From the NCBI RefSeq assembly GCF_001654455.1, contig NZ_CP015772.1, positions 5,270,001 to 5,334,000 on the forward strand: DNA of 64,000 nucleotides, written 5' to 3'. The notes beneath the pieces were generated by a model. The model was given only the letters and a program-made list of their open reading frames with translations, did not search any database and was not told the origin of the DNA. Shown in pieces: positions 25,871 through 34,292 of the stretch. This DNA comes from Niabella ginsenosidivorans (lineage in GTDB: Bacteria > Bacteroidota > Bacteroidia > Chitinophagales > Chitinophagaceae). The position numbers were made by a program, and so were the translations under genes. Each line of letters opens with the position of its first letter. The stretch's first letter is position 1.

Positions 25871-26617
25871 ATGGATAAAAAAATATTGGACATCAGCGAG
25901 CTGAAACGTGAATTCCGGATGGGCGTGGAAGTAGTGCATGCGCTTAAAGGCATTTCCTTTGACGTGAAGGAGGGCGAATTCCTGACCATTATGGGAAGCA
26001 GTGGTTCCGGCAAAACGACCCTTTTAAACATCCTGGGTTGCCTGGACAAGCCTACGGACGGAACTTATTTACTGGATGGCGTTGATGTAAAAAGCCTTTC
26101 CAGGGATGAGCTGGCAAAACTCCGTAATCACAAAATAGGTTTTGTTTTTCAGGCGTACAACCTGCTGCCCCGGACCTCCGCATTGGAAAATGTGGAGTTG
26201 CCCCTGATGTATAATTCCGGCATCTCGGCAAAAGAAAGAAGAGAACGTGCCATTCAGGCACTGGAAGCCGTACGGCTGGAAGAGCGGCTGGATCATATGC
26301 CCAACCAGCTTTCAGGGGGCCAGCAGCAGCGCGTGGCCATAGCACGTGCGCTTGTTAACCAGCCGGTAATGATCCTTGCAGACGAGGCTACAGGCAACCT
26401 GGATTCAAAAACTTCCTATGAAATTATGGCGCTGATGCAGGATCTGAACACACAGGGTAAAACCATTGTATTTGTTACGCACGAGCCGGATATTGCGGCA
26501 TTTAGCAGCAGAACCATTATGCTGCGCGATGGCAGGATTATGAAGGATTACTTCAATGAAAACAAAAAATCGGCAAAAGAGATGCTGGCAGCAATGCCTG
26601 CAACAGACGATTATTAA
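25871..26617 (+). CDS. MacB-type ABC transporter ATPase
   Basis: 248 residues. Walker [10 protein letters not shown] (about 43-51), Q-loop [13 protein letters not shown], signature [15 protein letters not shown], Walker [12 protein letters not shown] and switch His in VTHEPD are all present. It belongs to the LolD/MacB ATPase branch and powers the permease encoded 11 bases downstream. A short C-terminal extension (about 225-248) follows the ATPase core. Confidence 0.95.
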   Translation: MDKKILDISELKREFRMGVEVVHALKGISFDVKEGEFLTIMGSSGSGKTTLLNILGCLDKPTDGTYLLDGVDVKSLSRDELAKLRNHKIGFVFQAYNLLPRTSALENVELPLMYNSGISAKERRERAIQALEAVRLEERLDHMPNQLSGGQQQRVAIARALVNQPVMILADEATGNLDSKTSYEIMALMQDLNTQGKTIVFVTHEPDIAAFSSRTIMLRDGRIMKDYFNENKKSAKEMLAAMPATDDY

Positions 26618-26628
26618 AAGACGGTGGT

Positions 26629-27849
26629 ATGAGTTTGATCAATCTTTTCAGGATTGCTTTAAGGGCATTGCAGCGTAACAAATTACGGGCATTTCTTACT
26701 ATGCTGGGCATTATTATAGGCGTTGCCTCCGTAATAGCCATGGTTGCAATAGGGCAGGGCTCTAAAAAAAGCATCCAGGATCAGTTGTCAAGCATGGGGT
26801 CCAATATGATCACCATCCGCCCCAACAGCAATGTTGCAGCAGGCGCGCGCCTCGATTTTTCAAGCGTGCAAACGCTTACAGAACAGGATATCACTGCCAT
26901 AAAAAAGCAGGCACAATATGTAAGTGGTGTATCCCCCGCCGTTACGCAGAGAGGGCAGGTCATCAACGGCAATATGAACTGGAATACTTCCCTGCAGGGA
27001 GTCAGCCCGGATTTTCTCAGCATCCGCAACTGGCAGCTGAGCAGCGGTATCTCCTTTACGGATGCCGATGTAAAAACCGCGGATAAAGTCTGCCTGCTTG
27101 GCCAGACCGTTGTAACCAACCTGTTTCCTGATGGAGAGAGTCCTGTAGGAAAGATCATCCGTTTCAATACCATTCCGTTTAAAGTGATCGGTGTACTGGC
27201 ACAGAAAGGTGAAAATGCTTTCGGCCAGGATCAGGACGATATTGTGCTAACACCTTATTCAACGGTTCAGAAAAGGATTACAGCGTCTATCTATTTTCAG
27301 AATATCTATTGCTCTGCAGCTGACCAGGCCAGCACAGACAAAGCAGTAGATGAGCTTACCACTATTTTGCGCGCATCGCACCGGTTAAGAAGCAGTGATG
27401 AGGATGATTTTACCATAAGAACACAGGCAGAGCTTATAAATACCTTTAGCTCTACCAGTGAACTGTTAACGGTTTTGTTAGGAGCTATTGCCGGTATTTC
27501 CCTGGTGGTAGGCGGTATTGGCATTATGAACATCATGTATGTTTCCGTTACGGAACGCACCAAGGAGATAGGGCTGCGTATGTCTTTAGGGGCAAGGGGA
27601 AAAGATATTTTGATGCAGTTCCTGGTGGAAGCGATCCTGATCAGCATCACCGGCGGGCTGATCGGCATTGCATTGGGCATTACCTCCAGCAAGCTCATTT
27701 CTGTTTTCTTAAAATGGCCTACGCTGGTATCAGAATCGTCTGTTACGCTTTCCTTCCTGGTCTGCGCCATCACCGGCATCTTCTTTGGCTATTATCCTGC
27801 GCAAAAAGCATCAGGGCTCGATCCTATTGAAGCATTACGTTATGAATAA
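26629..27849 (+). CDS. MacB-type ABC transporter permease
   Basis: 406 residues. One N-terminal helix (about 20-41, FLTMLGIIIGVASVIAMVAI) is followed by a large periplasmic MacB core domain (about 45-275) and three C-terminal helices (about 280-305, 330-355, 370-392): the mechanotransmission ABC fold. In E. coli the ATPase and permease are one MacB chain; here they are separate genes, common in Bacteroidota. It would drive extrusion of a periplasmic substrate (macrolide, peptide or siderophore in relatives) through the TolC channel. Confidence 0.94.
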   Translation: MSLINLFRIALRALQRNKLRAFLTMLGIIIGVASVIAMVAIGQGSKKSIQDQLSSMGSNMITIRPNSNVAAGARLDFSSVQTLTEQDITAIKKQAQYVSGVSPAVTQRGQVINGNMNWNTSLQGVSPDFLSIRNWQLSSGISFTDADVKTADKVCLLGQTVVTNLFPDGESPVGKIIRFNTIPFKVIGVLAQKGENAFGQDQDDIVLTPYSTVQKRITASIYFQNIYCSAADQASTDKAVDELTTILRASHRLRSSDEDDFTIRTQAELINTFSSTSELLTVLLGAIAGISLVVGGIGIMNIMYVSVTERTKEIGLRMSLGARGKDILMQFLVEAILISITGGLIGIALGITSSKLISVFLKWPTLVSESSVTLSFLVCAITGIFFGYYPAQKASGLDPIEALRYE

Positions 27850-27968
27850 CGGGCGCTCCGGGTGCCGACAGGGCTTCGTGCTTTGTCCGGCTTCATCTGT
27901 TCGCTAAAAAATACCGGCTTATTCATGCCAGGTGCTTATTCCTTTCTATTTTCGCATAAAAGAATTGT

Positions 27969-28973
27969 ATGAGGTTTTTCAGGTGGATTTTCCTGTTCCT
28001 TATTTGCGTTGCTATTGTGTTGCTGGGCCTGTCCTTTCTTGCACCTGTGCAGCAGCAGGTAGTAAGGTCCGTTGTCATTAATGCGCCTGCCAAAAAGGTA
28101 TATGAGCAGATGCTGCTTTTGCAAAACTTCAATAACTGGTCTATCTGGGGGAAGGCCGATTCTTCGATCCAGTATACGTCTAACCGGATCCCGGACGGGC
28201 AGGTGGGCACCACCATTACCTGGAACGGAAATGCTCTGCTGTCCGGCAAAGGGAAGATTCAGTTGACCGGCCTGCTGGAGAACAGGCAGATCACGCATCA
28301 TATAACCTTACTGGAGCCACAGCATCTTGAAGCAGACTCAAAATTCGATCTCACGGAGCAAAACAACGCCACTTCTGTAACCTGGACGTTTACTGTTCCT
28401 TCAGAACGGCCCTGGAACGTTTATAACCTGTTCTACAGTCTGGATAAAGAAAAGGGAGCAGAGTTTGAAAAGGGACTGCAGGCTTTAAAAATGATGATTG
28501 AGAAAGCACCTATTGTGCCCCCAAACACGCCCCGGATCGTAAATACCAATTTTTCGCTAACCAATTATGTCTCCATCCGGCAGCAGGTGCGCCGGGCGGA
28601 TCTGCCTGCTTTCTTTACCACGCACTTTCACCACCTGGAACATTACACCTTAAAAGACAGCGCTGCTACCGATGTGAGGACAGGGCTTTTCTACAAAAAG
28701 GATGAAAAAGCATTGCAGGACGATGTGGCGGCAGCAATCCAGATACCGGCAGGTTTTAATCCGGCGTTACGCTCTCCGGAAGAACTGATAAGCATCCCGG
28801 CTTCAAAAGCAATAGAAGTACGTATTACAGGTAATAATCCGGCCACTAAGGACCTGGCATACAAAACGCTTAATGATTACATTGCGGACCGGCAATTAAA
28901 AACCCAGGCACCGGTAATTGAGGAATACACTGCAAAAGACAGCACAACACGCATTATTTACCTGGTTGAATAG
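27969..28973 (+). CDS. Membrane-anchored SRPBCC and GyrI-like two-domain protein
   Basis: 334 residues. An N-terminal hydrophobic segment (about 4-22) probably anchors the protein. The SRPBCC/polyketide-cyclase-like domain (about 30-175) begins VVRSVVINAPAKKVYEQML and contains FNNWSIWG. A second half (about 185-334) resembles GyrI-like small-molecule-binding domains (strand pattern ending TTRIIYLVE). Both folds bind hydrophobic ligands, so a ligand-binding role is reasonable; no specific ligand is known. It follows the efflux operon by 119 bases on the same strand, but co-transcription is not shown. Confidence 0.75.
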   Translation: MRFFRWIFLFLICVAIVLLGLSFLAPVQQQVVRSVVINAPAKKVYEQMLLLQNFNNWSIWGKADSSIQYTSNRIPDGQVGTTITWNGNALLSGKGKIQLTGLLENRQITHHITLLEPQHLEADSKFDLTEQNNATSVTWTFTVPSERPWNVYNLFYSLDKEKGAEFEKGLQALKMMIEKAPIVPPNTPRIVNTNFSLTNYVSIRQQVRRADLPAFFTTHFHHLEHYTLKDSAATDVRTGLFYKKDEKALQDDVAAAIQIPAGFNPALRSPEELISIPASKAIEVRITGNNPATKDLAYKTLNDYIADRQLKTQAPVIEEYTAKDSTTRIIYLVE

Positions 28974-29042
28974 CTATGGGATGCCTGGGCAAAAAGGAAC
29001 CCGTTAACAGCTCACTGACCCGTCAGACAGGCCGGTTGATAA

Positions 29043-29513
29043 TTAAATACGGATTTTTAGCAGGTAGTTATTGTTGACCCCGGAAGCAGTAAATGCATAT
29101 CCCTTTACAGAAAAGTTGCTTAAAGTAATCCCGGCATCAGTGATCACCGAAGAATAAGCGATCTCGATTTCAATACTTTTCTTTATACGCAGAATAACTT
29201 TATTCCGTTCTGTTACCGGAAACACAACAACATCAGAAAGGTCTTCATTGGGAGAGGTGATAGATACATTGTAGTTAATAAGCCGGTCGGATGCATTCCG
29301 GAGCTCAATATCAGAAGCGGCTAAATGATTGGCAGTAATATAATTTTCTCCGGTATTTTTACTGATCAGCTGTATATAAAAATTAGGGCCGACACAGTTC
29401 CCGTTTGTACAGGAGGCTGCCATATTCAGCCTACTGCTACCCGTATCCTGCGCCGATTTACTGCATTGGGCGCATAATAAAATAAAAAGCAGGCCGCTAA
29501 AAAATAATTTCAT
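29043..29513 (-). CDS. Hypothetical lipoprotein
   Basis: 156 residues from the ATG at 29513. The lipobox is LCAQC (Cys about 17). The mature chain is beta-rich, with no motif I recognise; it contains a CTNGNCVG element close after the anchor that could form a disulfide. It lies between the SRPBCC gene (convergent) and ruvB (divergent). Confidence 0.6.
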   Translation of the reverse strand: MKLFFSGLLFILLCAQCSKSAQDTGSSRLNMAASCTNGNCVGPNFYIQLISKNTGENYITANHLAASDIELRNASDRLINYNVSITSPNEDLSDVVVFPVTERNKVILRIKKSIEIEIAYSSVITDAGITLSNFSVKGYAFTASGVNNNYLLKIRI

Positions 29514-29608
29514 ACACTGCTGTTTTTTATTATTAACGTGCAAAATATAAAAAACGAAACAACCGGGCGATATTTTTTAACAAGCCCGCAACCACCGTTG
29601 AATTGTAA

Positions 29609-29616
29609 TATCTTTG
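29609..29616 (+). promoter_or_regulatory. -7 box (TATCTTTG) before ruvB
   Basis: Full TAnnTTTG match ending 7 bases before the ruvB ATG, predicting a very short leader. No good -33 element was found at 19-21 bases. Confidence 0.45.
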
Positions 29617-29623
29617 AAAAAGA

Positions 29624-30658
29624 ATGAACAACCCCAATCTAAATAAAGAAAAGCAGGGATTAAGCACCCAGGACAGTGATTTTGAAAATACTATCCGTCC
29701 GGGGCAGATCAGGGATTTTGCGGGGCAGCCCCAGCTGATCGAAAACCTGGTCATTTTTATTCGCGCAGCAAAAATGCGGGGAGAAGCGCTGGATCATATT
29801 TTGTTTCACGGCCCTCCCGGCCTTGGAAAAACAACCCTTTCCCGCATCGTAGCAAATGAACTGGGTGTAAATATAAAGGAAACCAGCGGTCCGGTCATTG
29901 AAAAACCGGGAGATCTTGCAGGACTGCTCACTTCGCTGGAGCCTAATGATGTGCTGTTCATTGATGAAATTCACAGGCTGAGCACGGTGGTAGAGGAATA
30001 CCTGTATGCTGCAATGGAAGATTACCGGCTGGATATATTACTGGATAGCGGGCCCAACGCGCGCAGCATACAGCTTTCATTAAACCCCTTTACGCTGGTA
30101 GGCGCCACAACAAGAAGCGGTTTACTGACCGCCCCTTTATTATCAAGATTTGCTATAAAGGCCCGGCTGGAATATTACAGCTCACAAACATTACAAAAGA
30201 TCATATTGCGCGCAGCACAGATACTGGACGTGAAAATTTCAAAAGATGCTGCTGCTGAAATAGCGGCCAGAAGCCGGGCTACCCCACGCATTGCCAACGG
30301 GCTGCTGAGAAGAGTGCGCGATTTTGCACAGGTGCTGAATGATGGCATTATTGATATTGGCATTACGCAACATGCGCTGAAAGCCTTAAATGTAGACGAA
30401 TATGGACTGGACGATATGGATAACCGCATTTTGCTGGCCATCATTGAAAAGTTCAAAGGAGGCCCTGTGGGCATTACCACTATTGCCACTGCCGTTGGTG
30501 AGGAAGCCGGCACCATCGAGGAAGTATATGAGCCTTTTTTGATACAGGAAGGGTTTATGCAACGCACTCCCCGCGGAAGGGAGGTAACACATAAAGCCTA
30601 TGAGCATCTGGGCAAGAAGCCGGGTAATACCGGTGTAAACCTGCAACTGGATCTTTGA
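29624..30658 (+). CDS. ruvB: Holliday junction branch migration helicase RuvB
   Basis: 344 residues, the hexameric AAA+ motor that moves Holliday junctions with RuvA. Walker [10 protein letters not shown] (about 63-71), Walker B LFIDEIHR, sensor TTRSG and the C-terminal winged helix ([17 protein letters not shown]) are complete. The N-terminal 20 residues are the usual variable part. ruvA and ruvC are not adjacent. The 3' end is followed at once by a palindromic repeat that flanks a GxxExxY gene. Confidence 0.97.
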   Translation: MNNPNLNKEKQGLSTQDSDFENTIRPGQIRDFAGQPQLIENLVIFIRAAKMRGEALDHILFHGPPGLGKTTLSRIVANELGVNIKETSGPVIEKPGDLAGLLTSLEPNDVLFIDEIHRLSTVVEEYLYAAMEDYRLDILLDSGPNARSIQLSLNPFTLVGATTRSGLLTAPLLSRFAIKARLEYYSSQTLQKIILRAAQILDVKISKDAAAEIAARSRATPRIANGLLRRVRDFAQVLNDGIIDIGITQHALKALNVDEYGLDDMDNRILLAIIEKFKGGPVGITTIATAVGEEAGTIEEVYEPFLIQEGFMQRTPRGREVTHKAYEHLGKKPGNTGVNLQLDL

Positions 30659-30660
30659 TA

Positions 30661-30707
30661 AAACTATTAAGGAGTTAAGAACAGGTAAGTTGTAATGCTC
30701 CTTAATT
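30661..30707. repeat. Palindromic repeat, left flank of the GxxExxY gene
   Basis: A 47-base unit that matches the unit at 31158-31204 at 38 of 47 positions. It folds on itself: ATTAAGGAG (30666-30674) pairs with CTCCTTAAT (30698-30706). It starts 2 bases after the ruvB stop codon and may also act as its terminator. Confidence 0.65.
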
Positions 30708-30745
30708 AAGGATAAAAGTATAACCTATCTATAAAAATCACCGCC

Positions 30746-31152
30746 ATGACTAAAAAACAGATTACACAACTATCTTACAATATAACCGGCTATGCAATAA
30801 AAGTGCATAAAGCATTAGGGCCCGGGTTGCTGGAAAGCGTATATGAGAAATGCCTGAAATATGAACTGCTACAAAATGGATATTATGTACAGCAACAGGT
30901 AATTGTACCGGTAACTTATGCAAATATTCTTATAGATACTGAACTGCGTCTGGATCTGTTGGTGAATGATTGTGTGATTGTGGAGTTAAAGCAATAGAGC
31001 ATATTTTACCTGTACATGAGGCTCAGCTCCTTACTTATATGAAACTATTGCAAAAACCACAGGGATTGCTCATTAATTTTTTCACAGATAATGTTAGCAG
31101 GTCATTGAAACCATTTGTAAGTGAGTTTTTTGCCTTGTTACCGGAAGAGTAA
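30746..31152 (+). pseudogene. GxxExxY family protein, frameshifted
   Basis: The TIGR04256-type signature is clear (GPGLLESVY, residues about 27-35). The first frame runs to VIVELKQ and stops at 30997; the expected continuation, AIEHILPVHEAQLLTYMKLL to the end LLPEE, is in the next frame and stops at 31152. Restoring one A in the AAA run near 30990 (VELKAIEHIL) rebuilds a 135-residue protein, and the total length (407) fits a single-base loss. The family is small, widespread in Bacteroidota and of unproven function, with a nuclease-like fold suggested. Either a real inactivation or a homopolymer sequencing error. Confidence 0.85.
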
Positions 31153-31157
31153 GACAT

Positions 31158-31204
31158 AAACCATTAAGGCGTTAAGAATAGTTAAGCCTTAATGCCTCTT
31201 AATT
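31158..31204. repeat. Palindromic repeat, right flank of the GxxExxY gene
   Basis: Related to the unit at 30661-30707 (38 of 47 identical, same orientation). Here ATTAAGGC (31163-31170) pairs with GCCTTAAT (31186-31193), and an outer pair CCATTAAG (31161-31168)/CTTAATGG (31206-31213) extends the symmetry. Confidence 0.65.
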
Positions 31205-31292
31205 TCTTAATGGTTATTTACACGGATGCTACCCAGCCAGCTTTAATAGCTTTTTTTAAGTGCTGAAGCGGGAGATCAAAACTGCCCGCAAT

Positions 31293-31330
31293 AAAAAAGC
31301 GTTTAAGCCGGACAACTTAAACGCTTTTTA
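31293..31330 (-). terminator. Terminator after the RprY-like regulator gene
   Basis: AAAAAGCGTTTAAG pairs with CTTAAACGCTTTTT (14-bp perfect stem, 8-base loop). On the minus strand the T-rich arm ends the stem, fitting termination of the regulator transcript; the symmetry allows both directions. Confidence 0.75.
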
Positions 31331-31348
31331 TAATAAGATGCATGGTAA

Positions 31349-32047
31349 TTATTCCTGCACTACCAGGCGGAATCCATTACCGTGAATATTCACTATTTCA
31401 ATCTTTTCATCATCTTTCAGGTACTTCCGCAGCTTGGCAATATATACATCCATACTTCTTCCGTTAAAATAGGTATCGCTGCCCCATATCTTTTTCAGGG
31501 CCTGTTCCCTGGGTAGTAGGTCATTTAAATGCTCTGCCAGCATTTTCAGCAATTCGTTTTCCTTGGGGGAAAGTGTTTGCGTATTGCCGTTATGGATCAA
31601 CTGGCGCAGCTTCGGGTTAAAGTGATAGCTGGCCAGGTTGTATTCTTTATTCTCGGTTTCTTTATTCAGCTCTTCGTTTCTCTTAAGGATTGCCTTGATC
31701 TTTAAAAGCAGCACTTCGCTGTCAAAAGGTTTTGTAATATAATCATCAGCGCCCAGCTTGTATCCCTGGATAATATCTTCCTTCATGGTTTTTGCGCTCA
31801 GGAAGAATAAAGGCACATCCGGGTCTACATTACGCACTTCCTCCGCCAGCGTAAATCCATCCATGTGGGGCATCATCACATCCAGAAGGCACAGGTCAAA
31901 CTTTTCACGCTGAAAAGCAGCCAGGCCCAGGCGGCCGTCCCTTTCAAGCGTAACGTCATAGTCGTTCAGCTCCAGGTAGTTCTTTAAAACATTTCCAAGG
32001 TTGGGATCATCCTCGCACAATAATATTCTTGGTTTTTTTGCTTCCAT
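31349..32047 (-). CDS. OmpR-family response regulator, RprY-like
   Basis: 232 residues. The receiver domain has the acidic triplet ending at D14, phospho-acceptor D56 (LLDVMMPHMDGF) and a Lys in YITKPF. The winged-helix domain (about 135-232) includes TLSPKENELLKML and SMDVYIAKLRKYL. The sequence closely resembles RprY of Bacteroides, a regulator linked to stress and redox metabolism. No histidine kinase gene is adjacent, so it is an orphan in this window. A good promoter (32078-32108) and a terminator show it is a single-gene unit. Confidence 0.92.
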   Translation of the reverse strand: MEAKKPRILLCEDDPNLGNVLKNYLELNDYDVTLERDGRLGLAAFQREKFDLCLLDVMMPHMDGFTLAEEVRNVDPDVPLFFLSAKTMKEDIIQGYKLGADDYITKPFDSEVLLLKIKAILKRNEELNKETENKEYNLASYHFNPKLRQLIHNGNTQTLSPKENELLKMLAEHLNDLLPREQALKKIWGSDTYFNGRSMDVYIAKLRKYLKDDEKIEIVNIHGNGFRLVVQE

Positions 32048-32077
32048 GTTGCTGTGTTTAAATTATTAGTTGGCAAA

Positions 32078-32108
32078 TAAAGTTAATGCTTTTTAATACA
32101 CTGACAAA
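32078..32108 (-). promoter_or_regulatory. Promoter of the RprY-like gene
   Basis: On the minus strand: TTTG (32108-32105), 19-base spacer, TAACTTTA (7 of 8 match to TAnnTTTG). The predicted leader is about 27 bases. Confidence 0.5.
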
Positions 32109-32165
32109 TGGAAACGAATTTTTTGTTAAAAGTGCGCTTTTTAATTGATATACAGCTACCTGTTG

Positions 32166-32555
32166 CTATTTTTTAAAGATCCGGAAACTTCCGCCGTTTG
32201 TAGTATTGGTGCCGGCGCCCCAGGTTCCGTCCATTGCTGTGATCCCTGCATCCAAGGTAGCTGCAACAGAATAGGATTCGCTGGGCGGGTAGGTATACGT
32301 TGCTTTAACAGTAGCACCCGTAACAAAATAGGTTCCATCTGCTATGTTTGCGGTCGCTGTGTCTGTATTGTTGGCATACACCCGTACTGTGCCATTGGAA
32401 CGGAACAGGAAAATATACGGTGTGGCCGGAACCTCATTGCCATTACCATAATTTCCTTCCCAATAACCGATTACAGTGGGCTGAATGGCATCTTTACCCT
32501 TTTTGCAGGCAACTAAAACCAGTACAGTAAACAGCGCATATAAGGTCTTTTTCAT
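32166..32555 (-). CDS. Small lipoprotein, beta-rich
   Basis: 129 residues. The lipobox is VLVAC (Cys about 17). The mature domain (GYWEGNYG... to GGSFRIFKK) looks like a small beta-sandwich/barrel with repeated Thr/Ala strands, similar to short extracellular lipoproteins of Chitinophagaceae with no assigned role. It lies between two divergent promoters. Confidence 0.6.
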   Translation of the reverse strand: MKKTLYALFTVLVLVACKKGKDAIQPTVIGYWEGNYGNGNEVPATPYIFLFRSNGTVRVYANNTDTATANIADGTYFVTGATVKATYTYPPSESYSVAATLDAGITAMDGTWGAGTNTTNGGSFRIFKK

Positions 32556-32671
32556 CTTTCTGAATTTTTCAGTTCTGATAAAATAATTTACCCTTCAAAA
32601 GTAGGAGGATGCAGCACCGGTTACAATACCTGAATTGCATGATGGTATTTTTACGATGTCTTAATTCCGTA

Positions 32672-32705
32672 TTTGTACAACTTTCTTGTCTATCGCTTAA
32701 CTTAG
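32672..32705 (+). promoter_or_regulatory. Possible promoter of the HerA-like gene
   Basis: TTTG (32672-32675), 22-base spacer, TAACTTAG (7 of 8 match). The leader would be about 12 bases. Confidence 0.35.
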
Positions 32706-32720
32706 ATGAAAATTTGATCC

Positions 32721-34256
32721 ATGCAGAATACAAATGACTTCCTTAAAACCATACAGGACGGATACTCTTTTAAAGGAGAAAACTACAAGATCGGCAGGGC
32801 GATGCTGAATGGGCAGATAGTGGCAGATGCTGATGTCTTTATTCCCTTTAAAACCTTAAACCGCCATGGGCTGATAGCCGGGGCTACCGGTACCGGTAAA
32901 ACAAAAACGCTGCAATTGCTGGCAGAAGGAATGAGCGATGCCGGCATACCGGTGGTGCTGATGGATATAAAAGGAGACCTGAGCGGCATTGGTGCCGCAG
33001 GTACTGCAAATGATAAGATTACCGAACGCTGCCAGTTGCTGGGCATCGATTTTAAACCGGAGGCCTATCCTATAGAGTTCCTTACCTTAAGTAATGAAAA
33101 AGGAACACGGTTGCGGGCAACTGTAAGTGAGTTCGGGCCTGTGCTGCTTTCTAAAATATTAGAACTGAATGATACGCAGGGCGGGTTTGTTGCTATGATC
33201 TTTAAGTACTGCGATGATAATAAACTGCCATTGCTGGATCTGAAAGATTTTATAAAGGTGCTGCAATACGTAAGCGATGAAGGCAAGGCGGAACTTGAAA
33301 AAACCTATGGCAAGGTGTCCACAACCTCCACAGGAACTATTTTAAGAAAAGTGATCGAATTACAGCAACAGGGCGCGGACCTGTTCTTTGGTGAAAGAAG
33401 CTTTGATGTGGAAGACCTGATGCGTGTGAACGATGACGGGAGGGGTATGGTATCCATCATTCGTGTTACCGATCTGCAGGACCGGCCGAAGCTCTTTTCT
33501 ACATTCATGCTCCAGATGCTGGCAGAGTTATATGCGTCTTTGCCGGAAGTGGGCGATCCGGATAAACCGAAGCTGGTACTGTTTATTGATGAAGCGCACC
33601 TGATCTTTAATGAAGCCAGCAGCGCTTTGCTGAACCAGCTGGAAACCATTGTAAAGCTGATCCGTTCAAAGGGGGTGGGCGTATTTTTATGTACCCAGAA
33701 TCCAATGGATGTTCCGGCCTCTATACTGGCACAACTAGGGTTAAAAGTACAGCACGCTCTGCGGGCATTTACAGCAGCTGATCGTAAAGTGATCAAACAA
33801 ACAGCGGAAAATTATCCCATAAGCGCATTCTATAAAACGGAGGATCTGCTGACACAGGTAGGTATCGGTGAAGCATTGATCACCCTGCTGAATGAAAAGG
33901 GAATCCCTACCCCGTTGGCTCATTGTATGCTGCGTGCGCCTCAAAGCCGTATGGATATACTGACCGATGCGGAAATTGATGCCATCGTTGCCCGGTCAAA
34001 AATAGCAGCGCATTACAACGAGGTGATCGATAATGAAAGCGCCTATGAGCTTCTCTCCCGGAAACTGGATGATGCCGCAGAAAGAAACCAGCAACCTACA
34101 CAATCAACTACTTCCCGGACTGCAAAGGAGGAGGGCTTTTTTGACAATCCCATTGTAAAAAGTATGGCACGCACAGCAGGCAACACGATAGTACGTTCCC
34201 TGTTAGGAGCCATTGGGCTGGGCGGTACCAGAAAAAAAAGTAAAAGCTGGTTTTAG
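32721..34256 (+). CDS. HerA-like ATPase (DUF853, helicase HerA C-terminal family)
   Basis: 511 residues. The FtsK/HerA-type P-loop ATPase has Walker A GATGTGKT (54-61) and Walker B LVLFIDEAHLIF (about 285-296). The C-terminal 60 residues are Gln/Thr-rich and basic (ending RKKSKSWF). Relatives are annotated as helicase HerA-like or DUF853 proteins; a role as DNA motor is presumed from the fold, not proven. No NurA nuclease or defence genes are adjacent, so a Sir2/HerA-type defence system is not supported. Confidence 0.88.
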   Translation: MQNTNDFLKTIQDGYSFKGENYKIGRAMLNGQIVADADVFIPFKTLNRHGLIAGATGTGKTKTLQLLAEGMSDAGIPVVLMDIKGDLSGIGAAGTANDKITERCQLLGIDFKPEAYPIEFLTLSNEKGTRLRATVSEFGPVLLSKILELNDTQGGFVAMIFKYCDDNKLPLLDLKDFIKVLQYVSDEGKAELEKTYGKVSTTSTGTILRKVIELQQQGADLFFGERSFDVEDLMRVNDDGRGMVSIIRVTDLQDRPKLFSTFMLQMLAELYASLPEVGDPDKPKLVLFIDEAHLIFNEASSALLNQLETIVKLIRSKGVGVFLCTQNPMDVPASILAQLGLKVQHALRAFTAADRKVIKQTAENYPISAFYKTEDLLTQVGIGEALITLLNEKGIPTPLAHCMLRAPQSRMDILTDAEIDAIVARSKIAAHYNEVIDNESAYELLSRKLDDAAERNQQPTQSTTSRTAKEEGFFDNPIVKSMARTAGNTIVRSLLGAIGLGGTRKKSKSWF

Positions 34257-34292
34257 ATTACAGTTGCACAATATCAATCCAGGGAAATTGCT

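Noticed and set aside
30661-31213. CRISPR array or insertion sequence around the GxxExxY gene
   Set aside because: Only two diverged repeats occur with a gene between them; there is no transposase and no regular spacer pattern.
32721-34256. HerA-like ATPase as part of an anti-phage defence system
   Set aside because: No NurA, Sir2, nuclease or other defence gene is adjacent; the DUF853-type protein stands alone.
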